Positions 45,535 to 55,610 of a stretch of DNA of 64,000 nt are shown here, one piece after another. Origin of the DNA: Archangium lansingense (GTDB taxonomy: Bacteria; Myxococcota; Myxococcia; Myxococcales; Myxococcaceae); contig NZ_JAPNKA010000001.1 in assembly GCF_026626635.1 (NCBI RefSeq), positions 10,896,501 through 10,960,500 on the forward strand, in the 5' to 3' direction. Numbering within the stretch: position 1 is the stretch's first letter; each line of letters starts with the position of its first letter. Under the pieces are notes generated by a model. That model was not told the DNA's origin, made no database searches, and saw only the letters and a program-made list of their open reading frames with translations. A program made the translations under genes and the position numbers.

Positions 45535-46304
45535 GCCATCCCCATGACGAGCTCGCGCGCGAAGACACCCGCGTCCGGTGACTTGCGGCAGGTGAAGCGC
45601 GACAGGCCCACGCGTCCGAGCAGCGCCACCGCGCGCGCCGCCAGTTCCGGACGCGACACCATTCCCGGAGGTGGCCGGTAGGCCTGTTGCAGCAACAGGC
45701 GCACCGATTCCGGGGCCTCCACGGGGCTCACCAACTCGGCCGGGCCCTTCACCACCCAGACGAGGTGCGCCAGCCGCGCCGCCGCGCACGTGGGCACCAG
45801 GTCCGCGTCCGAGCGGAAGGGACTGCCATGCACCCGGCCCGAGGGCAGCAGCCCCACCGTCTCGTCCGAGAGCAGCGCGCCTCCCGCCGCCACCGCCGAG
45901 CGCGCCAGCGTGGACTTGCCCGCGCCGCTCGGGCCCACGATGACCAGGGCCCTCCCGGAGAACGCCACCGCCGCCGCGTGGAGCAGCAGCCCGCCCTGCC
46001 GCAGCACCGCCACCAGCAGCGCGGCCCGGAGCGCCGCCTCCGCCGCGAACGGGTCCTCGGGGATGTGGGCCACCACCCGCTCCGCCTCCACCTCGACGGA
46101 GCCCCACCCCGGCCGCTGGGCATCCAGGAGGAAACCCCGGCCGCTGGCCTCGGGAGACATGGGACGGGCACACAGGCGCAGTCGGGAGCCGCCCGACTGT
46201 CCGGAGGGTCGGAGGTGGGAGCCCACGCACCGCTGCTCGAGCAGGGGAACGAGCGCGTCCTCCACCTCGATGACGCCCTGCCCCGCCAGCACCTCCCACG
46301 CCAT
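45531..46304 (-). CDS. HPr kinase/phosphorylase-like P-loop protein
   Basis: The 257-residue product has the HprK-type P-loop GPSGAGKST (124-132), an upstream LLLHAAAV motif and ALLSDETV (Asp147), all typical of HprK-like kinases, some of which phosphorylate the last residue of lasso-type peptides. There is no DRTG-like N-terminal domain for HPr binding. Its ATG (46304) overlaps the TGA of the 51-residue peptide gene, and its stop overlaps the next start. Confidence 0.72.
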   Translation of the reverse strand: MAWEVLAGQGVIEVEDALVPLLEQRCVGSHLRPSGQSGGSRLRLCARPMSPEASGRGFLLDAQRPGWGSVEVEAERVVAHIPEDPFAAEAALRAALLVAVLRQGGLLLHAAAVAFSGRALVIVGPSGAGKSTLARSAVAAGGALLSDETVGLLPSGRVHGSPFRSDADLVPTCAAARLAHLVWVVKGPAELVSPVEAPESVRLLLQQAYRPPPGMVSRPELAARAVALLGRVGLSRFTCRKSPDAGVFARELVMGMA

Positions 46305-46459
46305 CAGAGCTCGCCGTCAGGGGGCGCGAAGTCGCAGTTGGGCTCGCACCCCTGTCCCGGATCCTTCGAGGCGAAGAGATTCGCCACGAGGATCTTCTCC
46401 GAGCGCACCATCGGAGGCCGATAGGGGCGCCTCTGTTTCCGGGTCTCCCGGGTCGTCAT
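46304..46459 (-). CDS. putative RiPP precursor peptide
   Basis: A 51-codon ORF (too short for a default call) from ATG 46459 to TGA 46304-46306, with GAGGTGAGG upstream. The start RRPYRPPMV resembles the Y-x-x-P-x-(L/M) leader motif read by PqqD-type RRE domains in lasso-like systems. The C-terminal half contains GCEPNC (Cys38/Cys42) and ends Asp-Gly-Glu-Leu. Only 9 bp separate it from the giant lipoprotein gene and its stop overlaps the kinase start, so it is translated inside this operon. Function as a modified peptide precursor is inferred. Confidence 0.6.
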   Translation of the reverse strand: MTTRETRKQRRPYRPPMVRSEKILVANLFASKDPGQGCEPNCDFAPPDGEL

Positions 46460-46468
46460 CGCCTCACC

Positions 46469-49400
46469 TCAATACCAGATCCGCACCCGGGAACCCGCCG
46501 GATCGACATTGTCTCCCGACACGATGTCAGGTCGCCCATCACCATTGAAGTCCCCCGTGGCCACACTCACCCCCAGCGACCTGGCGCCAGAGACCCGGGC
46601 CTGGTTGAAACCGCCGATCGCATTGTCGAACTCCGCCCCCGCCACGCCCTGGTTGTAGAAGAACCACACCATGTTGCCCGTGGTGGACGAATTTGTCCCG
46701 ACCACGAGGTCCAACCGGCTGTCCCCGTTGATGTCGGCGCAGGCCACCCCATTGCCGAAGTTGCTGCCGCCCGCCTGGATGGTGAGCGTGGCGGCCGGGG
46801 GGTAGCCCGAGGTGCTCCCGTCCGCATAGAGCAGCAGGCGGTCCAACACCGGGTAGCTGAGCACCAGGTCGGGCCCCGGGCCCCCGAGCAGGTTCACCCC
46901 GGCGCACCCTTCCGTACCGAAGCCGTCGAAGCGGGTCGTCGTGCCCGTCCCCTTCGTCTGCGTGAGGGTCTGGAGGGCCGCGCTGGTCGGAATGGGGGCG
47001 GTTGCATCGATCACCGCCTTGCCCGAGTACAGGTAGACTTGGTTCCACGTATCGCGGGAAGCGGGCAGCAGGAGCTCCCCGTAGCCGTCGCCCGTGAGGT
47101 CACCCAGGGAGAAGACGGCGCGCGCGCGACCGAAGGCGTTGATGCCTCCCGACGAGGGAGCGGACGCATCACCCACGAAGATCCGATCCGCCTTCGCCGT
47201 GGGGATGTGGCACGCCACGCTGCCCACGGTGCAGGCCGCCCCCGAGGTGTTGTCGACTCGCAGGGCCTCCCACTGCGCACGGGAGCGGCCGTAGAAGAGA
47301 TACACCCGGCCCGCGCCGCCGTTCTCGTAGGAGGAGCTGAGCACCACCTCTCCGAGGCCATCATTGTTGAGGTCCCCGACGATGCGCGCCGTGACGCCCA
47401 GGCGCCCGACGGGAGTGGCGCTCGCCGCACCACGGAACTCGATAGGTGTGGGGTCCACCCCCTTGGCCCCGGTGCGGCCGAAGTAGAGGAAGGCCCGGCC
47501 GAGGTTGCTGCTCCAGCCCGACGCGCCGACGACCAGATCCGCCTTACCCTCCCCCGCCACGTCCCCGGCGTTGCCGATGCCGAAGTCGATGCCGAAATAC
47601 TGCACGGAGGTATCGGGCGGAAGCAGCGTACTGGCGGCGGTGACCGCTCCACCTCCCGCGGGGAAGAGGTCCGTCCCCGAGTACACATACACCACGCCGC
47701 GGTTGGAGCCGTCGCTGTAGTTGGCGACCACCAGGTCATCGCCGGGCTGACCATCCAGGTCGCCCGCGCCCACGAGGAAACCGAAGTTGCTCCCGCCGCC
47801 CGGATTCGTCACGTCCCGGGTGCGCAGGAAGTTGTCCAGCGAGACGGGGGGGGCGATGCGGCTGTAGTTGCCCACCTCGTCGACCGCGCGAACCTGGATG
47901 GAGTAGGTGGTCAGCGGCGGCAGCGGCGAGAGCGTGACGGACGTCGCGGAGGGCTGCAGCGGTGCACCGGGAGCCTGCTTCACCTTGTTGGAGAAGAAGA
48001 TGGTGTCCGTGGTGATGCCACCGGACTGGACGATGGGCGTCGTCCACCGCACGTCGTACCCACTGACGGTACCGCTCGTCCCATCGTCCCCTACTCCGCT
48101 CCAGTTGAGCGCCACCGAGGCGGTGCGCTCGGCACCGGGCACCAGGTTGGCCGCCGCCACCGGGGCCGCCGGCGGCCGCACGTCCACGGTGACACTGGCG
48201 GTCCGGCGCGCCTCGTTGCCCGCCGCATCCCGCGCGATGAGCTCCAGGGTGCCCGTGGTGTCGTGGGGCAGAGTGATGGGCAGCACGAGTGATTTGTCGT
48301 CCGCGTCCACCGCCGCTTCGGGCACCAGGTCCACCCCCTTGTAGAGCACGCGGACCGCGCCGCTGCGGGCACCGGTGATCCGCAGGGAGAGCTCCGCCTC
48401 GGCGTTCCCATCCGGGGAGAGGTCGGCGAGGTAGTTGGCGGGCCTGGGCGTACGGAACAGGGCCTCGTTCGAATCGGCCACGAAGAAGAGCGTCGTCGCG
48501 GCCGGCACCACCTCCGAGAGGACGGGCGGCGTGATGTCGACGGTGATGCTGGCGGAGACGGAGGTGGTGTGGCCCATCCCGTCGTCCATCTCGAGGCGCA
48601 GAGAGGTCGTCGCCGCATCTGGCAGCGTGACATCGAAGCCGAAGGCACCATTGGACCCATCTGCCGTGGTGAGGGCCTCCGGCGTCGTCGCCGTGCCGCG
48701 GAACAGGCGGACCTGCCGTCCCTTGCAGGCGCCCGTCACCCCCTCGAGGCGGTACTGCAGACCCGCCGTCGCCGGCTGCAGGTCATCCTTCTGGCCCAGG
48801 GTAACCGCGGTCCCCGAGGGCTTCGTGAAGCGCAGGTCGCAGCCCAGCGTGGAGACCTCGACATCCGCCACGGTGACGGTGGTGGTGTTGCCCGCCATGT
48901 CGCTCACCACGAAGCGGATGTCCTGGACGCCGAACAACAGGTTCGTGTTCACGGCGGCCACTCCGCTGGCGTTCACCACAGGCGAGCCGATCAGCGACGG
49001 CGAGCTCCCGTCCTTCGGGTCGCTGTAGATGCGGACCGTCTGGCCCTGGGCACCGGTGACGTTGGCGCGCAGCGACACGATGGACGAGCTCAGCTTCGCG
49101 CCGGCCGTGGGAGTCGGAGCCACCGGCTGCAACCCGGGCGGGTCGAAGTCCACCGTCACGGTGCGCGAGGCGGACGTCGGGTTGCCCGCCTGGTCCGTGG
49201 CCCGGACGTTGAACGTGTAGGCCGTGGTGCCGGACGCCGGGACCGTGAACAGCTCCGAGACCTTCAGCGACACGGGCGTGCTCGTCCGGGTCTCGTTGAG
49301 CGACGTGACGCTCACCTCCACGCCGTTGGCACCAACATCCGCGCTCGTCACGGCGGAGAGGAGGAGCTGGTAGCCCGCCGCGGGGTCCGCGTCATCCGCG

Positions 49401-52366
49401 GGGCCGAGCACGGCCTTGCCGGGCGAAACGATGTCGACGGTCGGAGCACGGCGATCCACCCGGAACTGCGTGAAGGACGCGGAGTTGAGCGGGTCCAGGG
49501 GCGTGGGGTTGGCGATCTTGTTGGCGTTGCCCACCTTGTCGGTGACGGTCGCCACCAGCGAGTAGAGCGCCTCCAGGGAAGCGGGCAGGCCGGTGAGGGA
49601 AACGCGCGCGGTGCCACCGGACACGGGCGCCTGCCCGAAGAGCGTCACGCCTCCGGCATCCCGCACCTGCACCACGCGCCCGTCCTCCACGTCGGCGACG
49701 GAGACGACGAAGACCGGGGCGCCCGTGGGCAGCTCAGCCAGGTTGAGCACTCCGTCCCCATTGGCATCCCGCTCGAGACTCAGGAGGGTGACGCGCGGGC
49801 GGAGGGAATCCACCACCAGGGAGACCGCCGGGGTCTCCGTGAAGCTCGTGTCATGGAGGACCGCCTTGAGGGCGTATTCCCCATCCGGGTAGGTGAACTG
49901 GGGCACGAAGGCGGGCACGTCCGAGGCGAGCGTGTAGAAGCCGGAGCCATCCCGGCACGGAGTGGACGCCGGAGCCAGGGACACGCTGGTGCAGATGTCC
50001 ACGCGCGTACCGGCCGCGGAGCCGTTCAGCTGGTACTGGAGGGGAGCCTGGATGCCGGGTATCTCGGGATTGCGATCCGAAATCAGGCTCAGGGTGGACG
50101 CCAACTGGGTGGGCGAGATGAGCGTCAGGGTGCGCGTCGCGGTGTCCACGGTGAGCAGCTCCGTGGCGCAGGCCGCCACGCCGGTGGAGCTGACGAGTGT
50201 GGCCCGCAGCGCGTTGGCCCCCTCATTGAGCTCCACCCCGGGGAAGACCAGTTCCTGAGCGGAGCCCGACTCGATGACCGGCAAGGTGGCCACCTCGGCC
50301 GGCCCCAGGAAGAGCTTGAGCTGGCCGGAGCTTCCCGCGGACACGGAGACGCGCACCTCCACCACCAGCCCTCCGCCAGAGCGGACCGTCCCGTCCGCGA
50401 GGCCCAGCGCCCGGCCCGCGGCCGGAGCGACGATGGACAGGTGTGCGCCCGTGAGCCCGAGCGTCAGCGGCTTCTCCCGCGTGGTGCTGTTGCCGGCCGC
50501 ATCCGTCGCCTTGACGGACAGGGTGCACGTGCCCGCCGCGGGCACCGTTACCTCGCGCAGCACGGCGAGCCCGGAGGCATCGGCCACCACGCGGTGGTTG
50601 TTGCCCGAATCGCAGCCCGTGAGCGCCACCGCGGCGAAGGGCTCGGTACGGGTGGAGACGATGACCTGCGTGCCCGGCAGCGCGGAGGTGTCGCGCGTCT
50701 GGGTCCCCAACACGCCACTCTCCCCGTCCTCGCTGGAGACGGACACCAGCAGGGACGGGTTCACGGTGTCGCGCACCAAGGTGATCGCCTGGCTCGTCCC
50801 GAGCCCACCGCACGAGGCGACGAGCTGGTGGGCTCCCTGCAGCGCATCCGAGCGGAAGGAGACCGACATTTCGGCACTGCCGCCCGACACGTTGCCCGAG
50901 GCGCTCGTCTCCCGCCCGTTCGCATCCCGCAGGCGGACCGAGACGGAGCCCGAGCTCGTCTCCACCCGGACGGGCAGGACCAGACCGGACAGCGCCACGC
51001 CCGGCAGGGGCGAGACGATGCGGCAGGCCGCGCGCCCGGTGCTCACGTTCACCGTCGCGCTCTTGCACGAGGCGGGCAGCGCGGGATTGCGCACGCAGGC
51101 CTGCACGGCGTTGCTGCCCTCGGCGAGCGAGACGCGAAGAGTCGCGATACGACCGCCCCCGCCCGCCGCCGAGGTGGGCACGCGCACCGGTGTTCCGGGC
51201 GTGCTGGAGACGGCCGTGGAGAACTCGATGACCGTCGCCGGGTCGGTCGCGCTCGTCGTCGCGGTGACATCCACCTGGATGCCGTTGGTGGGATCTCCGT
51301 CCGCATCCACCGAGACCGTGGCTGGCGCGGAGAGCTCGAGGGCATGGGGCGTAGGCGCCACCATCACCTCCAGCGGCCACTCCACCGGATTGCCACCGGA
51401 GTCCGTCACCCGCAGCGTGTAGGGGTAGAGGCCCCCACCTGGCACCGTCACCTCCGGGAAGGAGACGACACCACCGGATACGTTCGCCGACAGCGGCGTC
51501 TCCCCCTCTCGCGACAGGGTGGCCACCGTGCCGTCCTCGCAGCAACCCACCACCGCCTCCACCTTGAAGGTCGAGGAGGACACGGGCGCCACGGGCTCGG
51601 ACAGCTCCACGCGCGGCGCCACCGAGTCCAGGGTGAAGCTGCGCTTGACGCTCGCCACGTCCTGGGTGACGTAGCGCACCACCGCGTAGCACTCGGCCAC
51701 CTGCGCCTCGCACGCGGCCTCGGTGAGCGTCACCGACACCTCCGTGATACCTCCCGGAGCCACCGTGAAGTCCTGCGTGGGAATCCCACAGGCATTGCCG
51801 CAATACAGCGTGCCCGCCCGGCCCGCCAGCCCACTGGTGCGCAGTTTGAAGCGAACCTGGTAGCCCGGCGTCGACGGGTCCACGTCGTCCGACTCGCGCA
51901 GCACCTGCCCCTCGGCAGGACTGGAGATGTCCACGCTCCACGTCTCCGAGCCCACCGTCACGCTCATGCTACGCGTGGCCGTGCGCTTGGAGCCCGCCTC
52001 CTCCACCGTCACCCGAAGCACGTTGGTGCGCCCCGGCAACGTCACCGCGGGGAAGCGCACCCGGCCCCCTTCGATGACCGCGACCGGGCCCTCACGCCAC
52101 GCCGACTCACCCGCGAGCTGCACCTCCAGCTTCGCCTGCGCCAACGTCACCGCGCGGCCGGACGAGTCCACCGCCACCGCCACCACGTCGTACTGGAAGC
52201 CCTCGGCCGCCGGGTCCGCGTCGTCATCCTGTGCCAACCGCTCGCCGTCCAACGGCTGCTCGAAGGCCACCGTCAGCTCGGACTCCACCGGCGGCGTGCC
52301 GCAGGTACACCCCGCTACCCACAGCGCACACACCGCCAGAATCCACTGCCATCCCGCTCGACGCAT
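46469..52366 (-). CDS. giant lipoprotein with Ig-like, FN3-like and FG-GAP repeats
   Basis: The 1965-residue product starts at ATG 52366 (GAGAGGTG upstream). It has a lipoprotein signal (WVAGC, Cys20), then more than a dozen Ig-like/cadherin-like domains (each with PxVxL, G-N-x-A/T-x-x-xTVDFDPP and similar), an FN3-like module around residues 1430-1520, and FG-GAP beta-propeller repeats from about 1513 (VGAGDLDGQPGDDLVVA, VGDLNNDGLGEVVLSS, ADINGDSRLDLVVGT, TGDFNGDGRPDIVSGD). The Ca-binding DxNxDG pattern is intact. It should be a surface-anchored adhesin-like protein. It sits between the pqqD-like gene and the small-peptide gene. Confidence 0.88.
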   Translation of the reverse strand: MRRAGWQWILAVCALWVAGCTCGTPPVESELTVAFEQPLDGERLAQDDDADPAAEGFQYDVVAVAVDSSGRAVTLAQAKLEVQLAGESAWREGPVAVIEGGRVRFPAVTLPGRTNVLRVTVEEAGSKRTATRSMSVTVGSETWSVDISSPAEGQVLRESDDVDPSTPGYQVRFKLRTSGLAGRAGTLYCGNACGIPTQDFTVAPGGITEVSVTLTEAACEAQVAECYAVVRYVTQDVASVKRSFTLDSVAPRVELSEPVAPVSSSTFKVEAVVGCCEDGTVATLSREGETPLSANVSGGVVSFPEVTVPGGGLYPYTLRVTDSGGNPVEWPLEVMVAPTPHALELSAPATVSVDADGDPTNGIQVDVTATTSATDPATVIEFSTAVSSTPGTPVRVPTSAAGGGGRIATLRVSLAEGSNAVQACVRNPALPASCKSATVNVSTGRAACRIVSPLPGVALSGLVLPVRVETSSGSVSVRLRDANGRETSASGNVSGGSAEMSVSFRSDALQGAHQLVASCGGLGTSQAITLVRDTVNPSLLVSVSSEDGESGVLGTQTRDTSALPGTQVIVSTRTEPFAAVALTGCDSGNNHRVVADASGLAVLREVTVPAAGTCTLSVKATDAAGNSTTREKPLTLGLTGAHLSIVAPAAGRALGLADGTVRSGGGLVVEVRVSVSAGSSGQLKLFLGPAEVATLPVIESGSAQELVFPGVELNEGANALRATLVSSTGVAACATELLTVDTATRTLTLISPTQLASTLSLISDRNPEIPGIQAPLQYQLNGSAAGTRVDICTSVSLAPASTPCRDGSGFYTLASDVPAFVPQFTYPDGEYALKAVLHDTSFTETPAVSLVVDSLRPRVTLLSLERDANGDGVLNLAELPTGAPVFVVSVADVEDGRVVQVRDAGGVTLFGQAPVSGGTARVSLTGLPASLEALYSLVATVTDKVGNANKIANPTPLDPLNSASFTQFRVDRRAPTVDIVSPGKAVLGPADDADPAAGYQLLLSAVTSADVGANGVEVSVTSLNETRTSTPVSLKVSELFTVPASGTTAYTFNVRATDQAGNPTSASRTVTVDFDPPGLQPVAPTPTAGAKLSSSIVSLRANVTGAQGQTVRIYSDPKDGSSPSLIGSPVVNASGVAAVNTNLLFGVQDIRFVVSDMAGNTTTVTVADVEVSTLGCDLRFTKPSGTAVTLGQKDDLQPATAGLQYRLEGVTGACKGRQVRLFRGTATTPEALTTADGSNGAFGFDVTLPDAATTSLRLEMDDGMGHTTSVSASITVDITPPVLSEVVPAATTLFFVADSNEALFRTPRPANYLADLSPDGNAEAELSLRITGARSGAVRVLYKGVDLVPEAAVDADDKSLVLPITLPHDTTGTLELIARDAAGNEARRTASVTVDVRPPAAPVAAANLVPGAERTASVALNWSGVGDDGTSGTVSGYDVRWTTPIVQSGGITTDTIFFSNKVKQAPGAPLQPSATSVTLSPLPPLTTYSIQVRAVDEVGNYSRIAPPVSLDNFLRTRDVTNPGGGSNFGFLVGAGDLDGQPGDDLVVANYSDGSNRGVVYVYSGTDLFPAGGGAVTAASTLLPPDTSVQYFGIDFGIGNAGDVAGEGKADLVVGASGWSSNLGRAFLYFGRTGAKGVDPTPIEFRGAASATPVGRLGVTARIVGDLNNDGLGEVVLSSSYENGGAGRVYLFYGRSRAQWEALRVDNTSGAACTVGSVACHIPTAKADRIFVGDASAPSSGGINAFGRARAVFSLGDLTGDGYGELLLPASRDTWNQVYLYSGKAVIDATAPIPTSAALQTLTQTKGTGTTTRFDGFGTEGCAGVNLLGGPGPDLVLSYPVLDRLLLYADGSTSGYPPAATLTIQAGGSNFGNGVACADINGDSRLDLVVGTNSSTTGNMVWFFYNQGVAGAEFDNAIGGFNQARVSGARSLGVSVATGDFNGDGRPDIVSGDNVDPAGSRVRIWY

Positions 52367-52404
52367 GAGCACCTCTCGCCGTGCTGGTCTCGGCCCGCCC
52401 GGGC

Positions 52405-52692
52405 TCACGGCCCGAGCACCAGCACCTTTTTTTCTACCAGGAGCCTCACGAAGAAGACCGTGTCCTCGCGGCATTGCGCCGGCTCCACTTCGAACTCCTC
52501 GCACAGTACGGCCACGATGTCGCCCACCGTCCGACACCCGTCGACCAACTCGAGGATACGCTCGGCCACCTCGGACACCTCACCGCCCTCGTCCTCGAAC
52601 GTGTGCAGGGTGTCATCGGGGCCCACCGCCAGCATCCGGTCCCCGACACGTTGAAGCCCCGCCTCCGGGTGCAGGCGCGGCACCGCATCCAT
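52405..52692 (-). CDS. PqqD-family peptide-chaperone (RRE) protein
   Basis: The 95-residue product (ATG 52692, AGGGG upstream; GTG 52716 is an alternative start) has the PqqD pattern: an N-terminal strand region (RLHPEAGLQRVGDRMLAV), then ILELVDGCRTVGDIVAVLCEEFEV and a final helix (FFVRLLVEKKVLVLG). PqqD-type domains bind the leader of ribosomally made peptides. No B2 protease or cyclase follows; the first downstream gene is the giant lipoprotein, 38 bp away. Confidence 0.8.
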   Translation of the reverse strand: MDAVPRLHPEAGLQRVGDRMLAVGPDDTLHTFEDEGGEVSEVAERILELVDGCRTVGDIVAVLCEEFEVEPAQCREDTVFFVRLLVEKKVLVLGP

Positions 52693-52883
52693 CACGTCAC
52701 CCCTGCGCGCGTTCACTAGGCCCCCTTATCCCACCGGCCCTCGACAAAGTGGGTGGAATGCTACCCGGTCACCGCCCCCCGAGCCAGGAACGACGCCTGC
52801 TCGCTGGCCCTGTTGTCGACCACTCGGGAACCGCTATGACGCGGGTGCGCCGCCCGAGGGTGGCGGGAGGAGACAGGAAATCC

Positions 52884-53444
52884 ATGAACACGAGCGCAGA
52901 GGGCCAACTGGTCCCCCAGCAGGGCTGGTGGAACCGCAACTGGAAGTGGGCGCTGCCCTCGGGCTGCCTGGCGCTGCTGTTGACCTGCGGGTGCCTGGGC
53001 CCCCTCATCTTCGGCGCCACCATCTGGCAGTCCCTGCAGGGCTCGGGCGTCCTCGTCGACGCGGTGACCCAGGCGAAGCAGTCCGTCGACGTGCGCGAGG
53101 TGCTCGGCGAGCCCATCGAGTCGGGCTCGGTGCCCCAGCAGTTCTCCATCAATTCCAGCGATGAGAAGGGCTCGGCCAGCTTCGCCGTCCCGCTGAAGGG
53201 ACCCAAGGCCAGTGGCACCCTGTACGGGGAGGCCTACAAGAGCGGAGAGGAGTGGACGTTCACCACATTGAAGGTGGAGGTGCCGGATCATCCGGTCATC
53301 AACCTGCTCGGACCCGCGGCCGAGCCGGCGCCCGATACCGTCCCCTTCAACCCCGACTCGCTGCCAGAGGTGGAGCCCTTGCCCGAGAACGAGGAGCCCG
53401 CTCAAGAGCCACCCGAGAAGGGCAAGAAGGACATTGAGCTCTGA
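52884..53444 (+). CDS. Coa1-like (cytochrome oxidase assembly) membrane protein
   Basis: The 186-residue product starts at ATG 52884 after AGGAGACAGGA. One membrane helix (about 25-50, LPSGCLALLLTCGCLG) with two cysteines is followed by a domain VLGEPIESGSVPQQFSINSS...GTLYGEAYKSGEEWTF that matches the Coa1 pattern, in which the protein assists cytochrome c oxidase assembly. The tail is a Pro/Glu-rich stretch. It is divergent from the pqqD-like gene. An ATG at 52836 is possible but less supported. Confidence 0.75.
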   Translation: MNTSAEGQLVPQQGWWNRNWKWALPSGCLALLLTCGCLGPLIFGATIWQSLQGSGVLVDAVTQAKQSVDVREVLGEPIESGSVPQQFSINSSDEKGSASFAVPLKGPKASGTLYGEAYKSGEEWTFTTLKVEVPDHPVINLLGPAAEPAPDTVPFNPDSLPEVEPLPENEEPAQEPPEKGKKDIEL

Positions 53445-53448
53445 TGTA

Positions 53449-53578
53449 CCCTCTCCCTCTGGGAGAGGGTCAGGGTGAGGGTATGCCCTCTTGGGGTGCC
53501 GTGAGGCGAACCGTGCGGAGCGGAGACACACGGGGACCAAAACCCTCACCCCCCGCCCTCTCCCAAAGGGAGAGGGAG
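53449..53578. repeat. dispersed palindromic repeat, copies F and G in inverted arrangement
   Basis: Copy F (53449-53483) reads CCCTCTCCCTCTGGGAGAGGG then TCAGGGTGAGGGTAT. Copy G (53542-53578) is the reverse complement type, AACCCTCACCCC then CCCTCTCCCAAAGGGAGAGGG. They face each other across 58 bp and, as single-stranded RNA or DNA, could fold into one large cruciform. The block separates the convergent Coa1 and etfA genes. Confidence 0.8.
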
Positions 53579-53651
53579 CATGCGCAACGCAAAAGGGGCG
53601 GTGGCGAGGAGTTCCCCCGCGCCCGCCCCTCCTGGAACTCCACCCGACGGA

Positions 53652-54620
<969 letters not shown>

Positions 54621-54662
54621 GTTCAGCTCCAGATTCTCGAAGAAGAGGGGGAACGGCCCCGG

Positions 54663-55460
54663 TCAGACGACCTTGGCCTCGTTGCGCAGCTTGTCCACCA
54701 GCGTCGCCACATCCGGCACCTTGATGCCGGCCTTGCGCGGGGGCGGCGAGGCCATCTTCAGCACCTGCACCTTCGGGGTGACGTCCACGCCCAGCTTGGC
54801 CGGCGTCAGCTCCTCGATGGGCTTGCTCTTGGCCTTCATGATGCCCGGCAGGCTCGCGTAGCGCGGCAGGTTCAGGCGCAGGTCCGTGGTGACCACCGCA
54901 GGCAGCGCACACTCCAGCGTGGCCAACCCGTTGTCCACCTCGCGCACCACGCGCACGCTCTTGTTGTCCGCGCCCACCGTCAGCGCCGGCACCTTGTTCT
55001 TCTCCTGCTCGCTCTCCAGCGACTCCACCTTCGAGGCGAACGTGGCCTGACCCCAGCCCAGGTACTCGGCCAGATACTGGCCCACCTGGTTCTGGTCATC
55101 GTCGATGGCCTGCTTGCCCAGGAGGACCAGGTCCGGCTTCTCCTTCTCCGTGACCTTCTGCAGCAGCCCCGCCACGCCCATCTGATCCAACGGGCCCGTG
55201 TGGTTCACCCACACCGCACGCGTGGCACCCATGGCCAGCGCGTGCCGCAGCTGCTCCTGCACTTCCTTGCCGCCGATGGAGACCACCACCACCTCGCCGC
55301 CATGTTTGGCCACGAGGCGCAGGCCTTCTTCGACCCCGATTTCATCGAAGGGGTTGATCTTGTACTTCAACCCCTCCTGCACGATGCCCGAGCCGTCCGG
55401 CTTCACCTTGATCTTGGACTCGGGGTCTTCCACGCGCTTGGCGGTGACGAGGATCTTCAC
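54663..55460 (-). CDS. etfB: electron transfer flavoprotein subunit beta
   Basis: The 265-residue product has the typical start MKILVTAKRVEDPESKIKV and the motifs IVQEGLKYKINPFDEIGVEE and VLLGKQAIDDDQNQVGQYLAEYLG. It pairs with EtfA. An acyl-CoA dehydrogenase gene lies 150 bp upstream on the same strand, which suits a beta-oxidation operon. Confidence 0.95.
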   Translation of the reverse strand: MKILVTAKRVEDPESKIKVKPDGSGIVQEGLKYKINPFDEIGVEEGLRLVAKHGGEVVVVSIGGKEVQEQLRHALAMGATRAVWVNHTGPLDQMGVAGLLQKVTEKEKPDLVLLGKQAIDDDQNQVGQYLAEYLGWGQATFASKVESLESEQEKNKVPALTVGADNKSVRVVREVDNGLATLECALPAVVTTDLRLNLPRYASLPGIMKAKSKPIEELTPAKLGVDVTPKVQVLKMASPPPRKAGIKVPDVATLVDKLRNEAKVV

Positions 55461-55535
55461 GTCCTTCTCCTTAGAAGAGCGGGTACTCCCAGAAATGGCG
55501 CAAACAACGCGCTGCCATGACGCAACGCGCTGCGT

Positions 55536-55569
55536 CGCGGGGCGTTGATTTACGCATCAACACCCCGCG
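55536..55569 (-). other. hairpin between acyl-CoA dehydrogenase and etfB
   Basis: GCGGGG-C-GTTGAT (55537-55549) pairs with ATCAAC-A-CCCCGC (55556-55568) with one mismatch and a 6-nt loop. No U run follows on the minus strand. It may be a processing or attenuation signal that lets etfBA be expressed differently from the dehydrogenase. Confidence 0.4.
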
Positions 55570-55610
55570 TCGGCAACGGAGAAGCGTCGGCAGCAGACAG
55601 TTTTTCTTGC

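Noticed and set aside
48569..52654. 1361-codon open frame on the plus strand opposite the giant lipoprotein
   Set aside because: Its composition (His/Arg/Gln/Leu-rich with no domain) is typical of an antisense shadow in GC-rich DNA; the minus-strand frame has a lipobox and FG-GAP repeats.
44632..52692. Classical lasso-peptide or PQQ gene cluster
   Set aside because: There is no lasso cyclase (asparagine synthase-like), no B2 transglutaminase-like protease and no PqqA/PqqE; only the RRE, kinase and leader motif are shared.
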